Source: an uncultured Paraglaciecola sp.
GTDB lineage: Bacteria > Pseudomonadota > Gammaproteobacteria > Enterobacterales > Alteromonadaceae
Assembly: GCF_937123705.1 (NCBI RefSeq)
Contig: NZ_CAKZKO010000205.1
Location: 42,451 to 106,450 of the forward strand
Reading direction: 5' to 3'
DNA: 64,000 nt
Part shown: piece after piece, positions 44,370 to 52,435 of the stretch
Position numbering within the stretch: position 1 is the stretch's first letter
How the letters are laid out: each line of letters opens with the position of its first letter
The notes under the pieces: model-generated
What the model was told of the DNA's origin: nothing
The model's database searches: none
Seen by the model: the letters and a program-made list of their open reading frames with translations, nothing else
Position numbers and translations under genes: made by a program

Positions 44370-45466
44370 AAAATATAGAGTTTAAGCAACTGGTCTCTTT
44401 GCTGTGTAACGCAGACCTTGGTATAAACTATAGTGAGACTGAATGGTCTGAGTGCATACTAATTCTTAGAGAGGCCAAATTGTTAGGAAGGCTCTATTAC
44501 CAAGCAGTAAATCAAGGATGTTATAAGAAGTATCCAGAATTTGTTCAACGCCATTTATATTCAGCCTCTGTTCATGCCAAAAGACAAGCCCATCAAGTTG
44601 TTTTTGAAGCTGAGTTAATTACACGCACTTTGGCAAAAATAGGCGTAACTCCAACTTTTCTTAAGGGGGCAAGTTATACCTTGCGAAACAGTGGTAATAG
44701 CCTAGGTAGAATTTGTTCCGACATAGATTTACTCGTTGCCAAGGAAGAACTAGAAAAAGTTGAAGCCCATCTGAAGACTAAGCTCTGGCGCTCTGAAGAA
44801 TTGTCAGAGTATGATGATAAATATTATCGGGAGTGGGCCCATGAAATTCCTCCTATGTTTCATCCAATTCGAAATACCGTATTAGATATTCACCACAATC
44901 TATATTTACCAATTAGTGGTCGATCGCCAAATATATCATTGTTTTTGCAGCACGTATCATACGTTGGATCTGGGGTTAGGGTACTTAATGAGCCGGTTAC
45001 GGTATTGCATAGTATCATTCATCTTTTTATGAATGAAGATTTTACCAACGCTTTTAGGGATTTACTTGATATTCATTTGTTAATTGAACAATATGAAAAT
45101 CCCGAGTTTTGGAAAAAATTATGTTATGTTTCTGATTCATCTGGGTTCGGCAGAGAGTTGTACTATTGCTTATCACTACGAGGAAGCATCTTTCTTTATC
45201 CGCAGCCTGAGTGTTTCGAAGCGCTGCAAAGTAAGTATAAAAACTGGCGTACTGATTTTTTTATTAAGCATGTTCTGAGTCATGCGATTACCCCAAAGCA
45301 TTCCTTGTTAGACAACTATCAAACTAAAAATGGACGATTTTTAGTTTTTCTTAGAGGCCATTATCTGAAAATGCCTTTGAGTGTTTTAATTAAACATCTA
45401 ACAATAAAAAGCTTGACGGGGATGGTAGATTCATTGTTTGGTAAGCACTTTTTAGAGAAAAGTTGA
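44366..45466 (+). CDS. Nucleotidyltransferase-family protein, HPr-rel-A cluster
   Basis: The 366-residue protein has the NTase core: FLKGA at 98-102 and SDIDLLV at 118-124, with metal ligands D119 and D121. It is of the kind found beside HprK-like kinases in some lasso-peptide clusters. It may attach a nucleotide or a sugar-phosphate to the phosphorylated substrate (inference). Its ATG overlaps the kinase stop, so production is coupled. It is the last gene of the cluster. Confidence 0.8.
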   Translation: MKNIEFKQLVSLLCNADLGINYSETEWSECILILREAKLLGRLYYQAVNQGCYKKYPEFVQRHLYSASVHAKRQAHQVVFEAELITRTLAKIGVTPTFLKGASYTLRNSGNSLGRICSDIDLLVAKEELEKVEAHLKTKLWRSEELSEYDDKYYREWAHEIPPMFHPIRNTVLDIHHNLYLPISGRSPNISLFLQHVSYVGSGVRVLNEPVTVLHSIIHLFMNEDFTNAFRDLLDIHLLIEQYENPEFWKKLCYVSDSSGFGRELYYCLSLRGSIFLYPQPECFEALQSKYKNWRTDFFIKHVLSHAITPKHSLLDNYQTKNGRFLVFLRGHYLKMPLSVLIKHLTIKSLTGMVDSLFGKHFLEKS

Positions 45467-45538
45467 GGTCCCCTTTGTTGGCACTAGTTTTGTTTTATGC
45501 ACGTGTTGTTAAGCCGAATTTCTGTAGGAGTGAAACCA

Positions 45539-46819
45539 TTGCTTAAAGGTTATAAAGAGAAAAGAATCGCCATTATTGGTTTAGGATATGTGGGTTTGCC
45601 ATTGGCGGTGTCGTTTGGAAAAAAATGTAAAACTTTGGGTTTCGACATTAATACCGCACGTATTGAAGAGCTCAATCAAGGGCAAGATCACACCCTTGAA
45701 GTGTCCCCCGAAGAATTAAAAAGTGTCACTAATCTTAGTTTTAGCTCAAATCCACAAGATATTGCAGATTGTAATTATATAATTGTAACTGTACCTACTC
45801 CAATAGATAAAAATAAGCAACCAGATTTAACACCCCTCCGTAAAGCCAGTGAAATGATTGGCAAGGTGATTTCTGCGGGTACCACTGTGATTTATGAGTC
45901 CACCGTTTATCCAGGCGCAACCGAAGAAGTTTGTATTCCAATAATCGAGCAGGTTTCTGGTCTAGTTTTTAATCAAGACTTTTTTGCGGGTTATAGCCCT
46001 GAGCGCATCAACCCTGGTGATAAAAAACATCGTCTGGAAACTATAGTCAAAGTCACCTCTGGCTCAACACCAGAAGTGGCTGATAAAGTGGATGAATTGT
46101 ATCGTAGCATCATCACGGCAGGTACTCATAAAGCCTCGTCTATTAAAGTGGCGGAAGCGGCTAAAGTGATTGAAAACACTCAGCGCGATTTGAATATCGC
46201 CCTTATCAATGAATTAGCCATGATTTTTTCTCGTATTGGGATAGATACAGAAGAAGTGCTAGAGGCTGCAGGCAGTAAATGGAATTTCTTACCATTTCGC
46301 CCTGGGTTAGTTGGTGGTCACTGTATAGGTGTTGATCCTTATTATCTGACTCACAAGGCTGAAGAGCTGGGCCACCATCCACAGGTTATCTTGGCGGGAA
46401 GGCGTTTAAACGACAATATGGGTGAATACGTGGTTGGCCGTTTAGTGAAGAAGATGCTAAATGAAAAAATCATGGTCAATGGTGCAAATGTTTTATTGTT
46501 GGGTATTACCTTCAAAGAAAACTGCCCAGATATTCGCAATACTAAAGTCGTGGATATCGCTACTGAGCTAAACAATTATCACGTCAATTTAGATATTTAT
46601 GATCCTTGGGCCAATAATGCTGAAGTGCAGCATGAATACGGTCTTAGTTTAGTCGATAAGCCAAAAACTGAGGGCTACGACGCCATTATTGCCGCTGTTG
46701 CTCATGACGAATTCAAACAGTGGGGCACAGATAAATTGCGCGAATTAGGCAAAGAAAACTGTGTGATTTTTGATTTAAAATACATCTTTAACAAGCAAGA
46801 TGTGGATATTCGACTGTAA
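45539..46819 (+). CDS. tviB: UDP-N-acetyl-hexosamine (TviB-type) dehydrogenase
   Basis: The enzyme has GLGYVGLPLA near its start and the catalytic Cys (C262) in GLVGGHCIGVDP. It belongs to the TviB/WbpO branch that oxidises UDP-GlcNAc or UDP-GalNAc to the uronic acid. The frame is open from an ATG at 45497, but TAGGAG stands nine bases before a TTG at 45539, which gives the normal family length of about 426 residues, so I choose TTG. It is followed 15 bases later by a UDP-uronate-type epimerase, as in the Vi antigen pair TviB/TviC. Confidence 0.88.
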   Translation: MLKGYKEKRIAIIGLGYVGLPLAVSFGKKCKTLGFDINTARIEELNQGQDHTLEVSPEELKSVTNLSFSSNPQDIADCNYIIVTVPTPIDKNKQPDLTPLRKASEMIGKVISAGTTVIYESTVYPGATEEVCIPIIEQVSGLVFNQDFFAGYSPERINPGDKKHRLETIVKVTSGSTPEVADKVDELYRSIITAGTHKASSIKVAEAAKVIENTQRDLNIALINELAMIFSRIGIDTEEVLEAAGSKWNFLPFRPGLVGGHCIGVDPYYLTHKAEELGHHPQVILAGRRLNDNMGEYVVGRLVKKMLNEKIMVNGANVLLLGITFKENCPDIRNTKVVDIATELNNYHVNLDIYDPWANNAEVQHEYGLSLVDKPKTEGYDAIIAAVAHDEFKQWGTDKLRELGKENCVIFDLKYIFNKQDVDIRL

Positions 46820-46834
46820 GTTGGGAAACCTAAA

Positions 46835-47851
46835 ATGAAAGTATTAGTAACAGGCGCGGCAGGATTTATCGGCTCTCATGTAAGCCTTTATTTGCTAGAA
46901 CGCGGCGATGAAGTAGTTGGTTTGGATAATCTTAATGATTATTACGACGTGAATCTTAAATTGTCTCGATTAGAAAGAATTAAACAACATAAAAATGCGA
47001 CTAATTTTTCATTCGTGAAAATGGATGTTGAAGATAGAGAGGGTATGCCTGCACTTTTTGCAGAACATCAATTCGACAAAGTTGTACATTTAGCGGCTCA
47101 GGCGGGTGTCAGGTATTCCATTGAAAACCCTCATGCTTATATTGATGCAAACATAGTGGGCTATGTGAATATTCTTGAAGGCTGCCGGCATAATAACGTG
47201 CAGCATTTGGTTTATGCGTCATCAAGCTCAGTGTATGGCGCCAATGAAGATATGCCGTTTTCGGTGCATGACAACGTTGATCACCCTTTATCTTTGTATG
47301 CAGCCAGTAAAAAAGCCAATGAACTTATGGCTCATACCTATAGCCATTTGTATAACTTGCCAACCACGGGCTTACGCTTTTTTACTGTGTATGGTCCTTG
47401 GGGACGCCCCGATATGGCATTATTCTTGTTTGCTAAAGCGATTTTGGAAGAAAAGCCTATTCAAGTGTTTAATTACGGCAAACATAGACGGGATTTCACT
47501 TACATTGATGACATAGTTGAAGGGATTATTCGTACTTTGGATAACACCGCTCAGGGCAATCCAGATTGGAATGGCAAAACGCCCGACCCAGGTACTAGTA
47601 AAGCTCCTTGGCGTGTGTATAACATTGGTAATCAGTCACCTGTTGAATTACTGGATTACATCGAAACCCTAGAAAACGCGCTAGGTAAGAAAGCCGAAAA
47701 AGAATTACTTCCATTACAACCTGGTGATGTGCCAGATACCTATGCAGATGTTGAAGCCTTAGTAAGTGATGTGGGGTATCGCCCTGAAACCACTATCCAA
47801 CAAGGTATTGGAAATTTTGTTAATTGGTATAAAGAATATTACAAAGTTTAA
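46835..47851 (+). CDS. NAD-dependent sugar-nucleotide 4-epimerase (UDP-glucuronate epimerase type)
   Basis: The 338-residue extended SDR has GAAGFIGSH at the start, the SSSSVYG strand and the YAASK active-site motif. The segment GLDNLNDYYDVNLKLSRL is typical of UDP-glucuronate 4-epimerases. It would invert C4 of the uronic acid made by the upstream dehydrogenase or of UDP-glucuronate. It is the last gene of the polysaccharide region and ends at a hairpin. Confidence 0.88.
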   Translation: MKVLVTGAAGFIGSHVSLYLLERGDEVVGLDNLNDYYDVNLKLSRLERIKQHKNATNFSFVKMDVEDREGMPALFAEHQFDKVVHLAAQAGVRYSIENPHAYIDANIVGYVNILEGCRHNNVQHLVYASSSSVYGANEDMPFSVHDNVDHPLSLYAASKKANELMAHTYSHLYNLPTTGLRFFTVYGPWGRPDMALFLFAKAILEEKPIQVFNYGKHRRDFTYIDDIVEGIIRTLDNTAQGNPDWNGKTPDPGTSKAPWRVYNIGNQSPVELLDYIETLENALGKKAEKELLPLQPGDVPDTYADVEALVSDVGYRPETTIQQGIGNFVNWYKEYYKV

Positions 47852-47874
47852 GGATCGGATTACTAAGCTAACAT

Positions 47875-47904
47875 AAAAAACGGCGCTCACTAAGCGCCGT
47901 TATT
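47875..47904. terminator. Bidirectional terminator between epimerase and hsp20
   Basis: CGGCGCT (47881-47887), loop CACTA, AGCGCCG (47893-47899), with an A-run on the left and TTATTG on the right. It serves both convergent genes. Confidence 0.82.
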
Positions 47905-47935
47905 GTTCACATAATACAGGGAGTTTTTTTAAAGC

Positions 47936-48400
47936 TTATTCGTTGTTTTCGATAAGCTGACTGCCAATCTGTATTTTTCTGGGCTTCTTCGACTCAGGTA
48001 CTACACGCTCTAAATCAACATGTAATAGTCCGTTTTCTAAGTCAGCTGTTAATACTTTTACGTGATCTCCAAGTTGGAATTTACGTTCAAAGTTTCGCTC
48101 AGATATGCCTTTGTGTAAGAATTTTCGCTCTTCTTTATTAGAAGGGGCTTCGGCTGGTTTGGCTGCTGTTTTTGTGCCAATTACCCGCAGGGTATTTTCA
48201 TGCACTTCTATGTTCACTTCATCTTTAGCAAAGCCAGCAATAGCCATAGTAATTCGGTATTTATCCTCGGCTAACAATTCTATGTTGTAGGGAGGGTAAG
48301 TTGATTGTTTTTCGTTTCTTGACGCCGTGTCAGCCATTGAAGCTAAGTGATCAAAACCAATGAATGAACGGTAAAGTGGAGATAGATCGATGTTACGCAT
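47936..48400 (-). CDS. ibpA: Hsp20/alpha-crystallin small heat-shock protein
   Basis: The 154-residue protein is an IbpA-type small heat-shock chaperone. The opening YRSFIGFDHLASM leads into an alpha-crystallin domain (about residues 37-130) with AGFAKDEVNIEVHENTLRVIG, GISERNFERKFQL and the ADLENGLLHVDL strands. It binds unfolding proteins in the cytoplasm. AAGGA stands about ten bases before the ATG. It is a single gene, unrelated to the polysaccharide locus. Confidence 0.92.
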   Translation of the reverse strand: MRNIDLSPLYRSFIGFDHLASMADTASRNEKQSTYPPYNIELLAEDKYRITMAIAGFAKDEVNIEVHENTLRVIGTKTAAKPAEAPSNKEERKFLHKGISERNFERKFQLGDHVKVLTADLENGLLHVDLERVVPESKKPRKIQIGSQLIENNE

Positions 48401-48491
48401 AGTGTATATCCTTTTTAATTAAGCAATATAAAATTTAAGTTGCCCCGATAATCGGCGGCAGTGTTGGTATAGATGTCCTATCACCAAACCC

Positions 48492-48525
48492 AGTATGGGA
48501 AGCGCCTACTTATTGTTAAGTCGAG
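48492..48525 (-). promoter_or_regulatory. Possible sigma-32-like promoter of hsp20
   Basis: On the minus strand CTCGACTT and CTTCCCATACT resemble the sigma-32 -35 and -10 boxes (CTTGAA / CCCCAT) with a plausible gap. They lie about 90 bases before the gene. The match is partial. The rest of 48401-48710 shows nothing else I can name. Confidence 0.3.
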
Positions 48526-48710
48526 CGCTGCAGAAGCACCTCTTGTGTTTCTGTGTCAACCCTTGCGGCGTCGACAAATTATATATGTAGTTAACTAAGA
48601 GTTTTTCAACTACAAAATTAAAATAACTTCACGTTATTTTTTAACTAATTGATTTATAAGAAATAAAATTAGAGAATTAGTTTTTATTTTTGGCAAATAG
48701 AAGCAATTTA

Positions 48711-48750
48711 TAGATAGAAACCCAGCAAAAGCTGGGTTTCTATCTATAAA
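48711..48750. terminator. Strong hairpin after the TonB-dependent receptor
   Basis: An 18-base perfect stem (TATAGATAGAAACCCAGC and its complement) with loop AAAA lies 25 bases past the stop of the receptor gene. There is only a short U-run, but the stem is very stable. Confidence 0.8.
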
Positions 48751-48774
48751 TTTGATCTTCTGTTTTACTAGAAG

Positions 48775-50991
48775 CTAGAACCGATATTGCATTCCCACAG
48801 AAGCCGTACGGGTTTTATTAGGCCTTGCGCCGTATGGTTGTCTGCTTACAATATCTTGCTCATCAGTTAGGTTTTCGATTCGAACGAATAATTTTAAGTT
48901 GAGGCTTAGCTGATAGTTACCGCTAATATCCACAGTAAAGCTGCCATCTGTTTGCTCATAATCACCACATGAGGCTTTGACACAGACTTGGTCAATATAA
49001 ACGCCATTGATATAGGCAGACCAATTATCGGCTTCTAAGCCCAGCGATATTTGCCCTTGGTTTTCTGGAATATAAGGAATAGCGTCTCCCGCGCTGACGT
49101 CACCGAAAAAGGCGGTGTCGGCAATGTCAGTATCAAATTCGCTGTGGATGTAGGTATAGGTTATATCCAAAGGGACACTCACCCCATTAAACTCAGCAAG
49201 CTCGGTCTTAAGTATAAATTCGATACCCTGTACGGACGCGGCATCACCATTAAAGGCATCACCAATCTCACAATCACTGCCCGATGAAGCAGTACATTCA
49301 CCTAACAAGTTATCGTAATCGCTGAGGAAATAGATGGCTTCAGCGTTTAGTGCATTGTTAGCATAACGGAATCCAAGCTCGTAGTTAATGGCTTCTTCTT
49401 CGCGAACACCCGGAGAGTTGCTAGGCGCAGTAAAGCCTTTATGGGCCCCTGCTACTAAGGTCCAGCTAGCATTAACTTTGTACAAAGCGCCTAGGCCAGG
49501 GAGTACCACTTGGGTATCGTTTTGGCGATCATCGCGAAAGGTGCGATTTGCCCCATCGTTATAGCGGGTACGTTTTTGCTCAATGTCTTCGAAGCGTAGT
49601 CCAGGGGTAAGCACCCAATTACCAAACTCAATACGGTCGTAAACATGTAGCGCCAATGCTTGGGCCTCTTGTACGCGGTTGCCCGCATTACCCAGTTCGC
49701 CCAAGTCGTTGAGTTGTAGTTGGCCGTTTACTTGCTGGTAGGTGCTGCGGCGCTGTAAGCGGTCTTCTTCGTCTGCATGGAGTCTTAGACCCACTTCTAG
49801 TTGGTGTTTAGTGTCGCCAATGGTTTGGTCCCAGTGCAACCCAAGTTGTATGCCGCGAGAGAAATACTCACGGGCATTGGCAGTTAGATTAACACTACCC
49901 ACTGGGGTATCGATATCCCCGTCCATTATGCCTTGCAATTCACTGGCGCTTATACCATTAAGGCCCTCATTACTGTTTAATGCAGCAATGACTTTTGACC
50001 AACTGTTGTTTGAAAAATCTTGGGCGTTATCACTGCCATCAAAATCAACGCCGCCGGTTTTAAACCAATTCCGCTCATGTTGATTGTTGTAGGCTGTGGC
50101 TGAAAAATTGAGACTTGCATTAATTTCGTAGCCGTAACGCAAAATAACTTGGCTATGCTCAGTGGTGATGTTATCCAAGGCCGACATACCGTAGCGTCTG
50201 GTGCTGTTTTGTTCAAAATCGGCGTCTGATAAACCTAAGTAACTTTGATCCGAGTCTTGCTCGGTTTGTTGTAATTTTAACTCAACGCTGTGGGCCGAAT
50301 TCGTAGGGGCATACGCAAGTTTTACTGTGAAGTCTGTGACATCTAGCCCCGTATGGGTGTCGCTTCTATCAATCTCTTGAAAGCCATCAGATTGCCATTG
50401 GTGAGCTTCTACTAAATAACCAAAACCATTATCGAGATTGTCACCAAAATTGCCGTGTAAGCGATAAGTCGCATCTTGCGCCGCTTCCAGTGTGATTTGT
50501 CCACTTTGGGTGGCGGGAATAGGCGTAGACACCATATTAAGGGCGCCACCTATAGTGTACGGGCCTTGTGTTATGGCCGCTGGGCCTTTAACCACTTCAA
50601 CGGCGCTCATTCTGCCCATAGTCGGAAAATAATAAGCAGATGGAGCGGAGTAGGGCGCCGGAGCAATGAGTACATTGTCTTCAAGTAAGGTTATTCTACC
50701 ACTACGCTCAGTGGCCACACCGCGAATACTGATGTTGGGACGCAAGCCATAACCGTCTTCCACTTGTATAGAAACACCGGGAACTTGGCGGATAACTCTT
50801 TGAATGTCGCTGTAAACAAACTTTGCTAATTCGTCTTCATCAATATACTGGGCGGAGCCAGTGGCTGCCTGCGCTTTGGAGGCACTGCCATAAATAGTCA
50901 CTGTTTCGTCTGCGGCTTTTGGAGAGTGGGCAAATGCAGAGTTAGTTAGTAATACTAGGGAAAGGGTTGAAGCGAGAATGCTTTTTTTCAT
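48775..50991 (-). CDS. TonB-dependent outer-membrane receptor (FecA-like)
   Basis: The 738-residue protein has a signal peptide (MKKSILASTLSLVLLTNSAFA) and a TonB-box-like DETVTIYG. The plug domain has VIRQVPGVSIQ and LLEDNVLIAPAPYSAPSAYYFP, the latter close to FecA-type receptors. A 22-stranded barrel ends in ASVGMQYRF, with the usual C-terminal Phe. It should take up an iron chelate such as ferric citrate (inference from the plug). No FecR or sigma factor gene is adjacent. Confidence 0.9.
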   Translation of the reverse strand: MKKSILASTLSLVLLTNSAFAHSPKAADETVTIYGSASKAQAATGSAQYIDEDELAKFVYSDIQRVIRQVPGVSIQVEDGYGLRPNISIRGVATERSGRITLLEDNVLIAPAPYSAPSAYYFPTMGRMSAVEVVKGPAAITQGPYTIGGALNMVSTPIPATQSGQITLEAAQDATYRLHGNFGDNLDNGFGYLVEAHQWQSDGFQEIDRSDTHTGLDVTDFTVKLAYAPTNSAHSVELKLQQTEQDSDQSYLGLSDADFEQNSTRRYGMSALDNITTEHSQVILRYGYEINASLNFSATAYNNQHERNWFKTGGVDFDGSDNAQDFSNNSWSKVIAALNSNEGLNGISASELQGIMDGDIDTPVGSVNLTANAREYFSRGIQLGLHWDQTIGDTKHQLEVGLRLHADEEDRLQRRSTYQQVNGQLQLNDLGELGNAGNRVQEAQALALHVYDRIEFGNWVLTPGLRFEDIEQKRTRYNDGANRTFRDDRQNDTQVVLPGLGALYKVNASWTLVAGAHKGFTAPSNSPGVREEEAINYELGFRYANNALNAEAIYFLSDYDNLLGECTASSGSDCEIGDAFNGDAASVQGIEFILKTELAEFNGVSVPLDITYTYIHSEFDTDIADTAFFGDVSAGDAIPYIPENQGQISLGLEADNWSAYINGVYIDQVCVKASCGDYEQTDGSFTVDISGNYQLSLNLKLFVRIENLTDEQDIVSRQPYGARPNKTRTASVGMQYRF

Positions 50992-51065
50992 GAATTAACG
51001 ACCTAAAGACTTGTAAGGATAAACCCAATAATGGGTAGTGCGACAAGTATAATAACTAAAGAAAA

Positions 51066-51088
51066 TCTAAATGCAAATGATTCCTAAT
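51066..51088 (-). promoter_or_regulatory. Possible Fur box of the receptor gene
   Basis: The sequence TCTAAATGCAAATGATTCCTAAT resembles the Fur consensus half-sites (AATGATAATGATT). It lies about 75-95 bases upstream of the receptor start, where a repressor could act. The match is incomplete. Confidence 0.3.
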
Positions 51089-51197
51089 AAGATTGATAAC
51101 TTGAAGAGAATGAACGCCTATTATTTTACTTGGTGAGGCTTAAAAACATGAACGGCTATCTATATCTCGTTGAGCCGAGCAAGGATCGGGTGTGCGA

Positions 51198-52295
51198 TCA
51201 ATCGGAATTATCATTTTTGTTATTTGGCATTTCTTTAATATACAGATCGTGTTTTGAATAAGGGATTTCGATCTTACGCTGATGAAACTGCTTATATATT
51301 TCGCAATTAATAGTATCTATTACACGGCCTCGTAAAACGGGCTTTTCGATCCACAGCAATAACTCGAATTCAAGGGCTGAAGGGCCAAAGCGGCGAAAAC
51401 GCACTCTAGGCTCAGGTTCAGCGCATACTAATTCTTTTTCACTCAGTGCTACCTGCATTAACACCTCGCGCACTTGGTCTATATTGGCATCGTAAGCAAC
51501 GCCTATAGGAATGCTACAACGAGACTTTTCGTGATGGCCACCAGACTCATTAATGATCTTAGTATTGCCCATAACAGAATTGGGAATAGTCACTTCTATA
51601 TCATCTCGGGTTAACATGCGCGTACTACGCATACCAATATGGGTGATCTCGCCTCTCTCACCTGTATCGAGTACCACATAATCACCTATTTCATAAGGTG
51701 CATCGGCCATAATAAACACCCCGGAAAATAAATTTGCCAGAGTATCTTTGGCCGCGAATCCCACCGCAATACCCACTATTCCTGCCGAGGCGAGCCATGC
51801 GGTCATATCCACGCCCCACACAGTAAAAACAAAGTAAACCGCCAGCACTATGATGATGATATTCAACAGATTTAAAAATAGCGGTAAGGTCTTATTGTTG
51901 ATCACATGGAAACGATTGGGATTAAGGGCCACCTTTAGTAGCAGCATATGATTAGCGCGCAGAAAAAATACAGACCAAATTAAAATAGCAATGGTAGCCA
52001 GAATCGAGGAGGTGAAATGGGAGTAAATATCCGCAGGAGCCAAAATCTGTACCGCAAGGGTACAACCTATTATGAACAAGCTAAAATATATTGGTGTTTG
52101 AAGTAAGGTTAAAAACCCTCCATCAAACCTATTGTCTGCACTTTTATTGAAACCCTTTACCGCTGCTATTAGGATAAACTTAAAAGCTGTAGCAACCACT
52201 AGTGACAAAACGATAACAGCTAAAGCGTGAATGTAGCGGTTGTCGCTCAAAAGGTTGAGAAAAGGTGTCATCGCTTGGTGTAGATGCTCAAACAT
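51198..52295 (-). CDS. MscS-family mechanosensitive channel
   Basis: The 365-residue protein has four to five membrane segments, then the MscS pore helix and beta domain. GIAVGFAAKDTLANLFSGVFI (about residues 175-195) matches TM3 and the following helix of MscS, then APYEIGDYV and the EITHIGMRSTRM beta-barrel. It relieves turgor in hypo-osmotic shock. It is longer at the N-terminus than MscS itself (286 residues). Confidence 0.92.
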   Translation of the reverse strand: MFEHLHQAMTPFLNLLSDNRYIHALAVIVLSLVVATAFKFILIAAVKGFNKSADNRFDGGFLTLLQTPIYFSLFIIGCTLAVQILAPADIYSHFTSSILATIAILIWSVFFLRANHMLLLKVALNPNRFHVINNKTLPLFLNLLNIIIIVLAVYFVFTVWGVDMTAWLASAGIVGIAVGFAAKDTLANLFSGVFIMADAPYEIGDYVVLDTGERGEITHIGMRSTRMLTRDDIEVTIPNSVMGNTKIINESGGHHEKSRCSIPIGVAYDANIDQVREVLMQVALSEKELVCAEPEPRVRFRRFGPSALEFELLLWIEKPVLRGRVIDTINCEIYKQFHQRKIEIPYSKHDLYIKEMPNNKNDNSD

Positions 52296-52374
52296 GTGTA
52301 GATCCCAATAATCGTTGAGACCATGAGTATACTAATATCAATCCGTATAAGATAAGAAATTTGTTAAAAGTTTG

Positions 52375-52410
52375 AACATAAAAGCCGACAGAAAAGTCGG
52401 CTTTTATGTT
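52375..52410. terminator. Bidirectional terminator before the aminopeptidase gene end
   Basis: AACATAAAAGCCGAC, loop AGAAAA, GTCGGCTTTTATGTT form a 15-base stem between the mscS promoter side and the end of the aminopeptidase gene. On the minus strand it follows the aminopeptidase stop by 26 bases. Confidence 0.85.
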
Positions 52411-52435
52411 ATCCATGGTTCAAAATAAATGCGTA

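Noticed and set aside
42562..45466. Classic lasso-peptide cluster
   Set aside because: No short precursor and no B-type transglutaminase-like protease gene are seen; the asparagine-synthase-like genes are far away and in polysaccharide context.
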